Shown here: positions 52,284 through 64,000 of the stretch, one piece after another | How positions within the stretch are numbered: the first letter of the stretch is position 1 | Layout of the letters: the number at the start of each line of letters is the position of its first letter | Source of the DNA: Gymnogyps californianus | Lineage: Eukaryota > Chordata > Aves > Accipitriformes > Cathartidae | Length of the DNA: 64,000 bases | Direction of reading: 5' to 3' | Assembly: GCF_018139145.2 (NCBI RefSeq) | Contig: NC_059474.1 | Span: 44,224,344 to 44,288,343, forward strand | Notes under the pieces: generated by a model | What the model was told of the DNA's origin: nothing | Databases searched by the model: none | What the model saw: only the letters and a program-made list of their open reading frames with translations | Position numbers and translations under genes: made by a program

Positions 52284-53771
52284 AAATGAAACGGAGCCAA
52301 CCACAAACATTGTCCCTCCTGAACTAAGAATGGAAAAAGCACGCATCAAAGACCAAGGCCTGAGACAACCTGCTGCAGAACTTAAACAAAAGTCATGGTT
52401 CTTGGAATGAGAAAAGAACTTTAAAGTACTTATCTCACACTGGGTTTGGTTTTTTCCATATCACAATATTTCTTCAAAATGAAACTGGTTTGTGGGTATT
52501 TAGCAGTTTTTATGAGGCTTGCTTATTTTTTAGAAACTTTGCTACCAACTTGTATGTGTAGGGAATGAAGGGGAGGGGGAAGGAGAGGCAAGGAAATCAG
52601 CTGAACATTTCCAGGCAATTAGTTATGCATCAGATAAGTTGTTTTCTACAGCTGAACTTCTTTTTTGATTTGGAATTCAAATTGACTCATAAATATTGAA
52701 ATTATAAGCTTAAGGAAATGGTACTATTTGATGCATGGCTTATTTCTAAGAATTAGTCTAATGGAGAAATCATGGCTAAAGTGTTAACATTTTAGTATGG
52801 CAGTACTGCTATTCTACTAACACTTCACTGGCCCTTCTAATAAAAGGCCTGTGTAGTGATTATGGTGCTACTGTGCACTATTGCCTTCATCCTACTACTA
52901 TATAGTTCCCAGCAGTACATTAGGTTGGATTTTCATTCAGATGTGCTTTCCTCACTGTTAACTATGCAGTGCTAAAGCACTTAACACCAGTCTGTTTCAC
53001 AGACCACTTACACAGAATCTGTAGTACTTGTTTCTATACCAGTTTCTAGTGTTTTAGTTTTTTTACCACCCTGGATATGAAACTAGCTGTGTAATTCAGT
53101 CTTCCTCCTACAGTCCACTCTTCTTTTTACCTTTGCAGCTGCTTGGGCACCCCTTTTCTGTACATCATAATTAATATTCCTCTTTCTGAGAGCAGGCTAT
53201 CCCCAGGGTACAGTGATTATAGCTTTAGAAGGAAACCAAACTATTTCAGCAGCCGCAGTTCGCATCCAAGGCACTGCAGAGACAAGCGAGTTAAACAGAG
53301 GCCAACCACAACAGACTCCTTCCAGCCCCAGACTGCAAGTTCTGGTGCTTTGACTCCTCATGTGTATGACTGTAGTAATAAAAATAATCAAAATGATTAT
53401 TCTATTTCCTGACAACTTGTGAAAATTTGAGATTTGGTTTCATTTTGTTTTGGAACAAATCCCATTCAATAATTTTAATAAAATCAAAACTGAAATTCAT
53501 TTTTTCCATTAAAGCAAGATGGAATGCAGGGTTAAGTAGTCTTCTTTAGGACACTGCAATCTAAAGGTCAAATCTCTTCTCCATCTCATTCCCAGGATTG
53601 CTTTCCATGATACATAAAAAAGAGCAAGGACTTGAATTTCCATGTGTCATTCAAATCCCAAGCCAGTTGTCATGCTGTCAAATCTCTGCATACCCTTACT
53701 ACTTCCTACAAAAACTCCATTAAACAGTGATATCACTATGAAAACTCAGATAGAAACATTCTAACCTGTTC

Positions 53772-53796
53772 TTTTTTTTTTTTTTTTTTTTTTTTT
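53772..53796 (+). repeat. T25 homopolymer
   Basis: The longest homopolymer in the window. On the minus strand it would be a poly(A), but the sequence that would precede it (plus 53797-53940) shows no AATAAA and no recognisable retrocopy, so the origin is unknown. Confidence 0.9.
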
Positions 53797-56700
53797 AACA
53801 AGCAAGCATTCCTCCTCCTTCTGCTGGGCCCCTTTGCCAACCAGATTCGCAGTTTTATGGTATTCGTATGTAATTCCCTATCTTCTGTGCAGAGTCTTAT
53901 TTGATGTGGATGATTTACATCCTTTTAAGCTACCAAGCTATCTCATAGCTGGTGTTCATATCATCATTACCTGTTGTAAAGCCCTTCACTAGCATTTTGT
54001 TGAGCCTCTAGCATTCCAGAGCCATGATCTATCCCATGCACTAAATTGAAGCGTGGGTCAGACTACAATACAAGGGTGGCTCTGCTTTTCAATGACCTGC
54101 TTTTAACAACCCTTGATTTCTTACTTCTTCCATTTCAGATCACTTCTGTCTCTTGACCCTGAGAATGCAGGTCTCTGGTAGTGTTTTTCTGAAGATCTTT
54201 CTAGCACTGCTTCTATTAGCTGCTTTAATATCTGGTTGGTTCATTTGAGTATACTGAATTTTTTGCCCACAGCATGCAAGTCTAACTGCCAATGTTTCCT
54301 TCTAATGGATAAAGTTTCTCAGCTATCAAGGTTTTAAAACTCCCACCACTCTTGAGCATCCAGTTCTCAGGCGCATTCATTCTTCTCATTGATCTTTGCA
54401 TATCCTTTGCTCTGTGCTGTCACCCTGCCTCAGCGAAACCTGCTTAGAGAGATGTGTCACAAATTATAACACAGTTGAGAGCAAGATCTGTTTAAGGACG
54501 CCACCATTTCCCCAACTGATCTCTTTGTTCTAAGCTGACTGATTTTTCTCCCTATGTTAAAAGTTTGACTGTTTCTTTGACTGAGTCTTTTGATCATATT
54601 TGCTCCTTAGCAAGTGTTTTGTTTCACTACTCCTGATAGCCGGTATCAACATTGCATTGCAGCAGATGTGGGGGGCTTGTTAAAATACATGCTTTACAAT
54701 GTTCCTGAAAAAATAACCTTTAATATACCACAACTTGTAGTAAATATGACTGCTACAAGAATTGTAACTCACATAAAACTAATTCACTACGTTCTTTCCT
54801 ACCCAGAGAATATTAAACACCAACATCCTGTTAATCAACTGTTAAAAAAATTACTTTAATGACTTATAAAACAGTCTCTGTGCTGGGAACAGTATCTCAG
54901 CCGTCATATATGATCATAAAAGTCAATTGCATTAAGGTATATCATCAAATGTAGGCTTGTTCCCTGCAGTACTTTGTTGGAAGTCTGATAATTACTGGGA
55001 AACTTTAGACTACCAAGAGTCTGGTTATAACACTGAGGGATGTGTAACCAGCCAAACACGCTAGCTTAAGTTCCTCCCTATGTTGAAATCCCTTCCAGCA
55101 GCAGCCTATTTTCCTCGGTAATCTGTCATCTAAATCTAAATTAGACATAGCCCCAGATTAACTGAATACTCATGAGGCTCAGACCTACTAGTATTAGGAG
55201 GTTGTGTCACATCACAATCCAATGAGGAATGAATAGAGTTTACATTGGTGTCAGCTATGTTAAAAGCATTACAGTCTTCAGCAATTAATTTCAGTTTCAT
55301 CTGTGCTGTTTTTTTCTCTAAAAACTTCTGATACATTTCTAAAAACCACATTAGATAAGCATAGACGAGAGAACTTGCAAAGACATGCAAGAAAAAAGGG
55401 CATGTCTAAGAACAATCTTCACACTGCAGGGTGGTGTTTTTAGATTTTGTACTCTGAAAGTCTGAACATTTTAGAAATCAATGTGTAGTCAGTCAGGCAT
55501 GCATAAAAGTTACAAACTAAAATGAACCAGCTGGACATAGGAATTAGACGCAGGGATAGAAACAATTGAATGAAGACACAACTCTACAGTCAAATATAGC
55601 CTTCTTACCAAATTGCTCAGCTGAGAACAAATTCTTAGTTACTGACTATAGTAAAAGCATTCCTGCTGCTAAAAGATTTCCCAGAGATCTCAGGGACGAG
55701 AAGGTACTTTAATCCAAAATAGCTCATATTTGCTATGGGTCAAAAACAGAGGAGAATTCTAAAGCAAGCTGGGTTCAGAATGACCGAGCAGTACCATTAA
55801 GGATGAGCAAAAATAAAATGCATCTTGAAATGAGAAAATGTGAACACAAATTGAGACACAATTGCTGCACAAGTGCAACTAATATAATTGTAATTAACAA
55901 AAAGGAAGTAGGAAGAAAAACCAAAAAAGTGCCCTGTATGAAAAACAGGTTGCATTTGAGAATACAAGAATGAATACATATTTAAAAACCTGGTTTTTAA
56001 ACTTCTGAGGCTGAGGGCCTCAACATCAGACCAGTTCAGACCAGTCTTACGACTTCTAAGAAAACATGATCTGATTTCAGTAAAACTTCTTGTTGTGTCT
56101 TACCTTAAGATTCATAGTTTTTTACATGTGCTAAACGTTGTCTTACTATTGTAAGAAATGAAGCTTAAATATGTTCTGATTATAGTTTTAGTCTAGCAAC
56201 TGACAGGTAAATGTGATCTTCTCTAAAGTATTTTTGTGTGGTACAGCTAGCACCTTTGAAAATAAAGGATTGTAGAGCTGGGATCATGAGTTGCCTTTTC
56301 ACCAGTGGACCACGTGAAATACTTCACACAAATGAGAGAGTGGATACGCACTTCTCTGAAAGACAGGAAGAAACTCTCCAAAACTAAACAGAACATTTCT
56401 CCCTACAAATTATTCAGACTGGACTCATGCAAGTTAGTTTATTCAAAGTTTAAAGACCAGATAGGCTGCACAGAATTTTTCTTTTGTTTCAACAGCCTGT
56501 TTTCCTGTATCCAAAAAAATCTTTAACAAATCTAAATTTAATGCAGCTTCTGTAATATAGAAAATTTTTAGGCAATTTCACGCAGACTTCAGAGGAAGGA
56601 GAAAGCACTGGTAATGGTTACAGAAAAAACATAGGTACTTAATATGCAATCATCATCCTCAGGCAAAAGGGTAAAGTAATAAAACGGCTTGAGTCTTGCT

Positions 56701-57718
56701 AAAGTCTTCTGGCTTGAGAAAGGAAGTCTTCTCTTCCTGAGAAATACCTAATGCTCAAGGAAGAAAAGCAGGTTCCTGAAATGGCCCTCCAAAGCCCTCC
56801 CAAATGGGTTACCATCCATTTTCAGATCTATTAGCAGAAAGTTGTCAAGTGGACTTTATTTTCCTGGCCGAAGTGCTGGCTGACTCATGTCTATCCTGTT
56901 CAAGTCTCAAAGCCTTGCACTGCCTGTGGCAAATTTCTCCATGCTTGGAGCACTTTTGCATCTGAACAATAACATACATGAATCCCTCTATCTCATTTAC
57001 CTAATACATAATCCATGATCATACCAGAATGCCTTTATTAGGCTTTCTAAGCCTTTAGGTTTAATAAAATTCCCTGAGGAAGGGAAAGGAACAGGGAAAA
57101 GTGGGATGCTCAGGAAAGCTTCCCCTGTCTCAAGGCACTGTGTCCCACCTGACTCCTGGCCACTGTATCAGCTCACATACTCTACAGCCAACTTGTCTTC
57201 CTGCTTCACCTCCCCTTCTATCCCTACCAGTATGTAAATTCACATTAAGACATAGTCCTTGCAAGCGTTGACCAAAGCAGAGTCTACTTTTCTGAGGAAG
57301 TATTACAACTCCATAAGGGCACATGCAAATGAAACATATCATATATCAACATACCATAGTGTGATGCCAGACACAGTGGACTGACAGCTTTGGGTCAGGG
57401 AAGAATATGCAAAGCCATGAGACACTGTGAAATATCCTCCGCATGGACTACATGGGCCAGAAAAGCCAGATATAGCGTAAGCCTTATTTATACTGTAAGC
57501 AGGGGTGAGAGTATATGCTTTAGCATTTAGTCCATGCCTAGATTTCTCTTGGCTAATAACCTACTTAGTTCACCCCAGAAAGCACGCAAGTATGAATTCA
57601 TTATGGACGATTATGGAGCCATAGCATCCACCAAGAGATACACCAGCATAAACTTCCCAGTAGTGACATTTTTGCTTGACCTTCATCTCCTTAGAACTGG
57701 TATGGATTTCCAAGCCAA

Positions 57719-57734
57719 GACAGACAGACAGACA
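57719..57734 (+). repeat. (GACA)4 microsatellite
   Basis: Four GACA units following CAAGCCAA. Confidence 0.85.
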
Positions 57735-58439
57735 TTAGGAAAATGAGTGAAGGAGTTTCTATCTAGTTACTACTATGCTCCTACTTTCTCGTAACAGGTG
57801 GAAAAAAACCAGGCATATGGAACATTAAGTGCCTCAGGTTAGAAAGAATATGAAATAGTTCAGCAATTGTTTTGAAATGTAGGCTGGAAAGGATTAGGGC
57901 TTTACATAAGGCTGTTAATTCTAAAATATCTGAATACTTTAATGTGAATCTGAGTGCTTTCAAGCCTGCTCGCCTGCATCATAAACTTTTGAAAATGGTT
58001 CATAACAGTAATAATACCAGAGAGATTTACCTTTACTGCAGTTCCTCCTTGCTTTAGAAGAATGTTCTCTATTCTCAGTCTTGCCTCAGGACATTAAATA
58101 ATAAACCAATAATTACCAGAAAGTTCCTTGGGAACTGTTGCTTCATTATTAAAGCAGGATATGGTTAAAAAAAAAGGTGGAATTTTCAGAAATTACTTCA
58201 CATAAAAAATAAACAAAAGCTGATTTCTTTCCAATGCAAATTTTGTGCTTGCAACTCAATCCGTGTGCTACAAAGGCAAAATAACCTAAAACATAATGGG
58301 CAATATTCAAGCGAGGTTTGCAGCCTGAGGAAAAGAAATGTCAGTTGGAACCAGCTTTCTAAATAAGCCAGGGATTACAGTGTGGATGAAGCATACAGCG
58401 GGCAGCCTGCAAACGGAGGTCCACAGCCGCTAGGTTTTA

Positions 58440-58810
58440 GCTAAGTACCACCTTACAGAGTCTCTCTCCCATTTGTCCCTTCAGCTGCTCTTTTACTTGC
58501 TTTGCCACAAATTCTCTCACTGTGCATTTCACAAAGAGATGATGTGTAGGATTCAACCACCCTCAGATAAGTAAGCAGGGTCATGGGAGGCGCTGCGGTG
58601 TGCTCTGCTAGGCACCTGGAAAGGTGCAGGTGTCCACCACTCCTCTGCCTGCCTGCCCTTGCAGATTTCTTGGCTGTCCTGAGCATCCTAAATGGCACCA
58701 ACTGTCTCTGTTTAGGCCTCCGAACCCTGCCCAGGGTGTCCGATCCTCAGTTCCTCAGTGAGGGAAGAGGCCCCAAAAGCAAATCAGACAGCCAGGTAGC
58801 TGAATAGCAG
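58440..58810. other. GC-richer block of unknown origin
   Basis: The block is clearly richer in G and C than its flanks and retains CpGs. The minus strand carries CACCTGCACCTTTCCAGGTG near 58625, a small palindrome, then CCTAGCAGAGCACACCGCAG. The open frames here (82 codons minus, 74 codons plus) show no domain. It may be an old repeat or LINE 5' region that I cannot name, or a conserved element. Confidence 0.35.
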
Positions 58811-60533
58811 ACTGAACTGTACTGACACCAGGTGATGAAGAACAAGATGCTTTCAGATGACAGTTCCCAATAATACAGGCAATCTCAGGAGCACTCCTGG
58901 AATGGCTGTTTGACCATTCCAAGCACAGCACAAGTGTGTGTGTTTCTAAATGTCTTTTAACCACTCCTAATCAAATATTCTTAATCATAGAAAGCATACA
59001 AAGACCTGCTAGATCGATCAAAATACAATCTAAGAGGTGAGTGTATGAGCACTTTGATATACAGAGAAGCCTGTTGTAGATAATAGTCTCAAGTGCAACT
59101 TTGCAAATTAGGTAAGCTCTTGAAGTTTAAGATACAAATTATGCACTGACTCTGAGTAAATGGAAGCCAGCTAAAGGTAAATAAAGTTGGCTGGCCAAAA
59201 GTAACACGGGAACATTTTCTTTTAAAGGCTGCAAATGAAAAAAAGAAAGATGAAAGATAAGATTTTCCACAGTGTTGCATGATGGCCCAGCTCTCCGCTT
59301 TCTTGAATTCTGCATGAGTCTTACTGTTTACTTGGTGTAAACAGTGTAGTCAGAGCTATTAAGTTTTCAGAGATCCCAGATTTGTTTCAAACTAAATGTA
59401 ATATGAAGCAAAATACTAATGATTTCTAATTGTATTACTGCATTAGGATTGTTCAGTAACAAAATAAACAATTCTTTGACTTCCTTCTCATTAAGTTCAT
59501 AGCTTAAAACACACAGCATAAAGTGGTGCCAGTATAATAATCTGGACATTATTGAGGATAACTACATTAAATGATCCACAGTAGAATTACAAGGGCTAAA
59601 CACCTACTGATGTCATATTCTACCACATGTTCTTCATGTCCATGTGTATTTATAAACCTACTGTAAGGAAGGAAAAATGAAGTTACCAGAATCTTTTCAG
59701 TATACGTACAAAAATACCACTGGTCTCCTGCTCATACTTAACCTGGTGAAAGTGCTCCTGAAAATATTGTAGCTAAGGAATATTGTCCCTGCATAAAAAC
59801 TGCCCAGAAATAGCTTATTAGACAAATTACCATATTCATCTGAGCTCTTTGCCCAAGAATACTCACCCATGTAAGAAATTGTTCTAACGTCTTCTATAGT
59901 TTATGAATGAGCTATCTCTATATAGCATTGCATTACACAATTAAAGCTATTACTGTAAAATGCAGGAAATTGCATTCATGGTTAATTGCATAATTCATGA
60001 ACTCAGGCAAAGTGTGAGCTTGGTAAATATGTAAAACTTTTCAATCAACTCAAGTAGAATGAAAGAGGAAAACACATTATTGCTGAAGCTTTATATAGCA
60101 AATAAATGTTGAGTGGAGGAATGCATTTTGTTTTACGTTCTCGTTTAATATTACAGAGGAAAAAGTCATGAGCACTATAAAAACAAACTGGAATTACCTT
60201 GATATTTTGGGTTTTTTCTCATAGTGGAGATAGAAAGATTCAAAGATTTCAGCTAGTTATTCAATCTAGTGTTGATTATCTTGACTTACAAAGCACCTAA
60301 CTGAAAAAGTTGATAGCACTGTACACTTATTTACATTTTTATTACTTTTGATAGGAGCAAAGGGTGAAATAGGAAGAGATAACTATCTCTGAGGTACAAA
60401 TATCTTTGAAAGTTTAGAATTTAATATTAAATGGAATATATAAGTCTAAGCCTCTAAATTGTTTTGTGTAACAATCCCTGTTTCTTTTCAATTTAAAGCC
60501 AGCTTGCATATAAACACAGAAAAAAAAAACTTT

Positions 60534-60616
60534 ATTCAAAAGATCATTAATAGATTGCTAAAATTAATTTTATCTTTTGAATGAAGACTTATTTTAGCAA
60601 TCTGTTAATGATCTTT
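60534..60616. repeat. Long hairpin: 26-bp stem with competing 11-bp fold
   Basis: The left arm 60539-60564 (AAAGATCATTAATAGATTGC then TAAAAT) and the right arm 60591-60616 (ATTTTAGCAATCTGTTAATG then ATCTTT) are reverse complements at 25 of 26 positions; the exception is T opposite G, which would wobble-pair in RNA read from the plus strand. The loop is 26 nt. A second perfect 11-bp inverted repeat, ATTCAAAAGAT (60534-60544) with ATCTTTTGAAT (60572-60582), overlaps the left arm and uses the loop, so the two folds exclude each other. It could be a small palindromic transposon remnant, a template-switch inversion, or a hairpin RNA source. No transposon terminal motif or target duplication is evident. 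Confidence 0.9.
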
Positions 60617-63600
60617 CTGATCTTGGTCATTCCAGCACTATGGTATAAGCTTATGGCTATTATTATAGGGCTTACTGGTACTCTTTAACCACGCTTAAAA
60701 TTTCTATTATATATGGTGTTCTCTTTTTTAACTTTCTACAGGTGAACTGAATAATGCTACCATTCTTTAGAGCAGGGTTTTGAATCCAAGCAAAAGGAAA
60801 ATTTTCAGACTAAGAAAATGCTCTACCTTTATTCACATTTTGTTCACATTTTTGCTGTCCTTTCTCTTTCACATCTGGATTTATCAGGAATGCGTTAGTA
60901 GCCAGTCGAAATAGAGCATGACCATGACTATTGTAAGGGGCTGACCTCATGCTAGTGCCAGAGTTCAGCCAACATACTACAGATATGAATGTCTGGAAAT
61001 AACAGAACATGTGCAGGACAGTTGGGGGAAAGCTCTGGGGGGAGAGCTAGTGCTCATCCATCCCTCTATAACCACCTCCAGTTCCTGTTCTGGGCTTATA
61101 GACCTTGGCTGTTGTGATATATCTTTATGTAGTCATATAAAATATGGACAGACATCAAGGCCTTAAGAGTCGTGTACTAACCTCTTTGAAACAGAGAGAT
61201 TCTTGCTTCAGATGAAGTTGGAAACAGTCTAGGAATAACCTAAGAACCAAAGAAGCTGTCCCTCAGGTTCAGTATCTACATCAACACTTTATTTCTATAA
61301 CAGTTGCTGATGCCTATTGCCTTGAAATATCAGGCCAGACCACAGACTGAGGTGATTAAATATGAAGTCGAGAGCTTACCTTGAGAACGGCTCCCATAAT
61401 CTCTGCAGAAAATCATGATCTAGGAAAGAAAGGACATGAAGGCTAAATGTTGTGGAGTTGCTAGTAGAATGCAACTTTCTTTTAGATGTGTTGAGCAACC
61501 GTGTTATTTGGAACATTGTTTTATAAACTTTATCACTAATGAGCATAGCTGTCTTTTGCAGCAGATTGTTCTCTGTCAATGCAGTACACATAAAAGCATC
61601 CTACCTGGAGTCACTGGTAGAGTACATTTTTTACAGCTAAGAGGAATTCGCCTTCTCTTGCTGCAGGAAGGCTAAGGAATTTACACAGAAAAACATTGAC
61701 AGCTATGAATTAATATGCCATAGATAATAGTCAGTCCCAGTACTTCTACACAGAATCTGAAATGTTTACAAATCAGGAATCAAGAGTCAAAGACGTGGTT
61801 TTTCCAAACCCATACATTTATTTGCCCTTTGCTTGAAATTTAAAATGCAATTCAAGCTCCGCAGAAGAACGTAGGAGACTGTAGTAATCCACTGCTGAGC
61901 CACACAATAAAAGTGAATTACAAGTCATGTTATCTGTGACAGAGCTGCCACATAAGGAACACGGTAGTGTTTATTACTGCTAATGGTTCCAAGAATTTGT
62001 TCTATAGCTAGTGCAATATTCTGTAGCAGATGTGAAGACTTCAGTATCAACAAATTAGTCAAAGACTTTCTTACCTAACAGTTTCCTAGTCTAACAATAT
62101 CAAATTCTGATGATATCAGTATAGCACAGCAAACAGCAGAATAGTTGGTTTTACCAGCTGTTCTGATCAACTTTCAGATTTCTAATTGTTTTGTAACCCT
62201 TAGCAGATCTCTCTCAGGAGCTGAAATCTGAGCACTTGATAAATATAGTAGCAGAATATCTCACACAATAAAATAGAAATGCAAAATACTGAAAGTACGA
62301 GAACAAGAACAACTTTTGCTATACAAATTACTATTCAGTAATAATGAAGCCCAGGCCTTTCAACAACACCCTGACTCCCCTCATTCCTAAACTAATCCAG
62401 ATTCTATCATGGTTTGTTAAAACGTAGAGCTAAAGAGCTAGCCAGGAAATATACAGAATGATACCACTGAAAGAACTACTTGCCACACCAACTGATGATG
62501 CCATCCTAGTGTGCATCAGAGTACTCTCCTGTCCTTACCAAGAATCAAGTAATTTTGCTGCTTTTTTTATATCACTGTATAAAAGCAGAGCAAATTTACA
62601 GCCAGAGCTTTGAGACCCAAGATGTCTGAAAGAAATAATCCTAGGTGTGGAGGTTTCTTACATTAACAGCTGCTGCACTGGGGAAAAAGGAGTAATAGAG
62701 TCAACAACAGAATGGAGGAGAGATGTGTGTCTATCATGCAGGGCAATATGTAAGCAGAGCAAAAGGTCATAGTGTGTTACTACTTCTCATTAAGTGAGCA
62801 AGATATATGTGCATTCTGTGAAAGAACAAATTTCACTAAAAATATATTGATGTTACTCTTCCAATACTCCAGAAAACACTATGTTTTCTGTGCCCAGCAA
62901 ATGGCAAAAATATAAACTGGTTACTGCTGATCTTACAACTAGGAATCCTGCTTATTTAAGGGAATTTTTTAGAATTGGCTTTAACCATTTGTTTCTCTAG
63001 ATAAGAATTCCAAGTTAAAGCCTAAAATTTCCACTTGTAGGAACTATTCTTCTACAAAAAGACTTTACTAGATAGCTTCTGGGTTTTTTGAAATGGACAT
63101 AAAAATAAAATAAAATGAAAGCTCCAATAAAATATAACAAGATTTTAATGTCTGTCACAAGAGTTATTTTTTTAAAAGCTAAAATGTAATAAACAGAATT
63201 TTTCAACAATAAAAGTAGTTACTGTGAAAAAAAGAGACTAGTAATTTTCAATAACATTACAGCATCTGTTAATAAAATGACACACTTCTAAGGAATTTGG
63301 AAAACCGGGTAGAAAAGAAAAAATTTGAATATTCTGAATAAGTACCTATATAAAATGAATTATCTCAAATGCCTACTGACTGGTTCAACATGTTACAGAA
63401 ACTGGGTTTTTCCTTCCTTCTGTTCAGTCTGAACCCAAAGTTCTGTCACATAGTATGCTTGTCTGGACAAGAAAAAAAAAACAATTTAGCCTGCCTGGAA
63501 AAAAAATAAAATTCTCACAAGGGAAGCTGGGAAGGACAGTTTTCTGCTTCTTGAAATTTGCTTACCTGGACTTCCAGTGTTAAGGTTTGAAGTGATTATC

Positions 63601-64000
63601 TTTGACCACTGAAGGGCTTGTTATGTTCTTTTCCTAATAGCAGTTGCAGCAGCTGCTCTTTGTATGAAGTTGTACTCAACTTGGGTTACAACAAAAGTTT
63701 ACGGTTTTCTTACGTATCCTTATTATTTACTGAAATGAACACCTGTTCAGTGCTACTGAAGACGTAAATGAAAACTGTCCTAATGTAAAGATTTTCTAGT
63801 CTAAAATTGTTAATGCAGTCCCAATACAGAATTATTCTGTAAATAATGCAACAGCCTAGCAGGAACCTCCAACCGTTCAATGAGCCTTAGGTATTCTACA
63901 GAAAATGTAGTTAATTATAGTCAATCTAATCAGAAGTTTAGAGTTGACACTGGCCTTTCTGCATAAATATATTCTTCCACAAACAAAGGATTAACAGCCT

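Larger units (their letters stand above)
52284..64000. other. AT-rich unique DNA, no gene seen
   Basis: No supported gene. Frames are at most 89 codons without domains. The GC-richer block 58440-58810 is described separately. The stretch 59880-60120 is AT-rich with several TAAT/ATTA cores (for example GTTAATTGCATAATTCATGA near 59979) and could be a regulatory element, but this is a guess without comparative data. Confidence 0.5.

Noticed and set aside
53772..53796. T25 run as the poly(A) tail of a minus-strand processed pseudogene
   Set aside because: No polyadenylation signal, coding remnant or target duplication could be seen next to it. The same applies to T18 at 26011.
62870..62890. 9-bp inverted repeat CAGAAAACA/TGTTTTCTG with 3-nt spacer
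   Set aside because: Near chance expectation and without context.

Overview
This window reads as bird nuclear DNA. The best evidence is the mobile elements: two CR1 LINE fragments with the typical avian 3' end (ATTCTATGATTCT-type terminus and ORF2 C-terminus) and two solo LTRs of families I recognise from many bird genomes, one beginning TGTATTGG and one beginning TGTCCTGA/TGTCCTGG-like on the minus strand. The LTR families suggest a neoavian rather than galliform bird, but that rests on memory, not on a search. The background is AT-rich and CpG-poor, as expected for an intergenic desert or a very long intron.

I find no host protein-coding gene, no tRNA or rRNA gene and no CRISPR. Open frames outside mobile elements are short (mostly 60-140 codons), lack recognisable domains, and match chance expectation for AT-rich DNA. 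Short exons cannot be excluded by eye, so 'no gene' means none that can be supported here.

Layout: 1-2383 is plain AT-rich DNA. 2384-2535 is an old, degenerate CR1/L3-like repeat. 2536-14546 is plain, with a perfect 12-bp hairpin at 7579-7605 and an A/T tract near 13951. 14547-14768 (minus) holds a decayed peptide that resembles the middle of a LINE-1/Tx1-type ORF1 protein, which would be unusual in a bird. 14769-26318 is plain apart from GC-richer blocks at 17600-18240 and 25260-25840. 26319-26354 is a scrap of another old amniote repeat. 27563-28704 is a 1,142-bp solo LTR with a perfect 5-bp target duplication and an internal 40-52 bp minisatellite. 29075-29213 is a CR1 3' scrap. 36296-36803 is a longer CR1 3' end with about 140 codons of ORF2 still open. 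41457-42053 is a second solo LTR. The rest, to 64000, is AT-rich DNA with microsatellites (43577, 43943, 46185, 48144, 53772) and a striking 26-bp imperfect-by-one hairpin at 60539-60616 that also has a competing 11-bp fold.

The features do not form a functional gene set. They record repeated retrotransposon insertion into neutral DNA, plus local rearrangements (near-perfect inverted repeats with tiny spacers) that look like products of replication template switching. I see no convincing undescribed system; the two items most worth checking are the LINE-1/Tx1-like ORF1 relic and the 60.5 kb hairpin.
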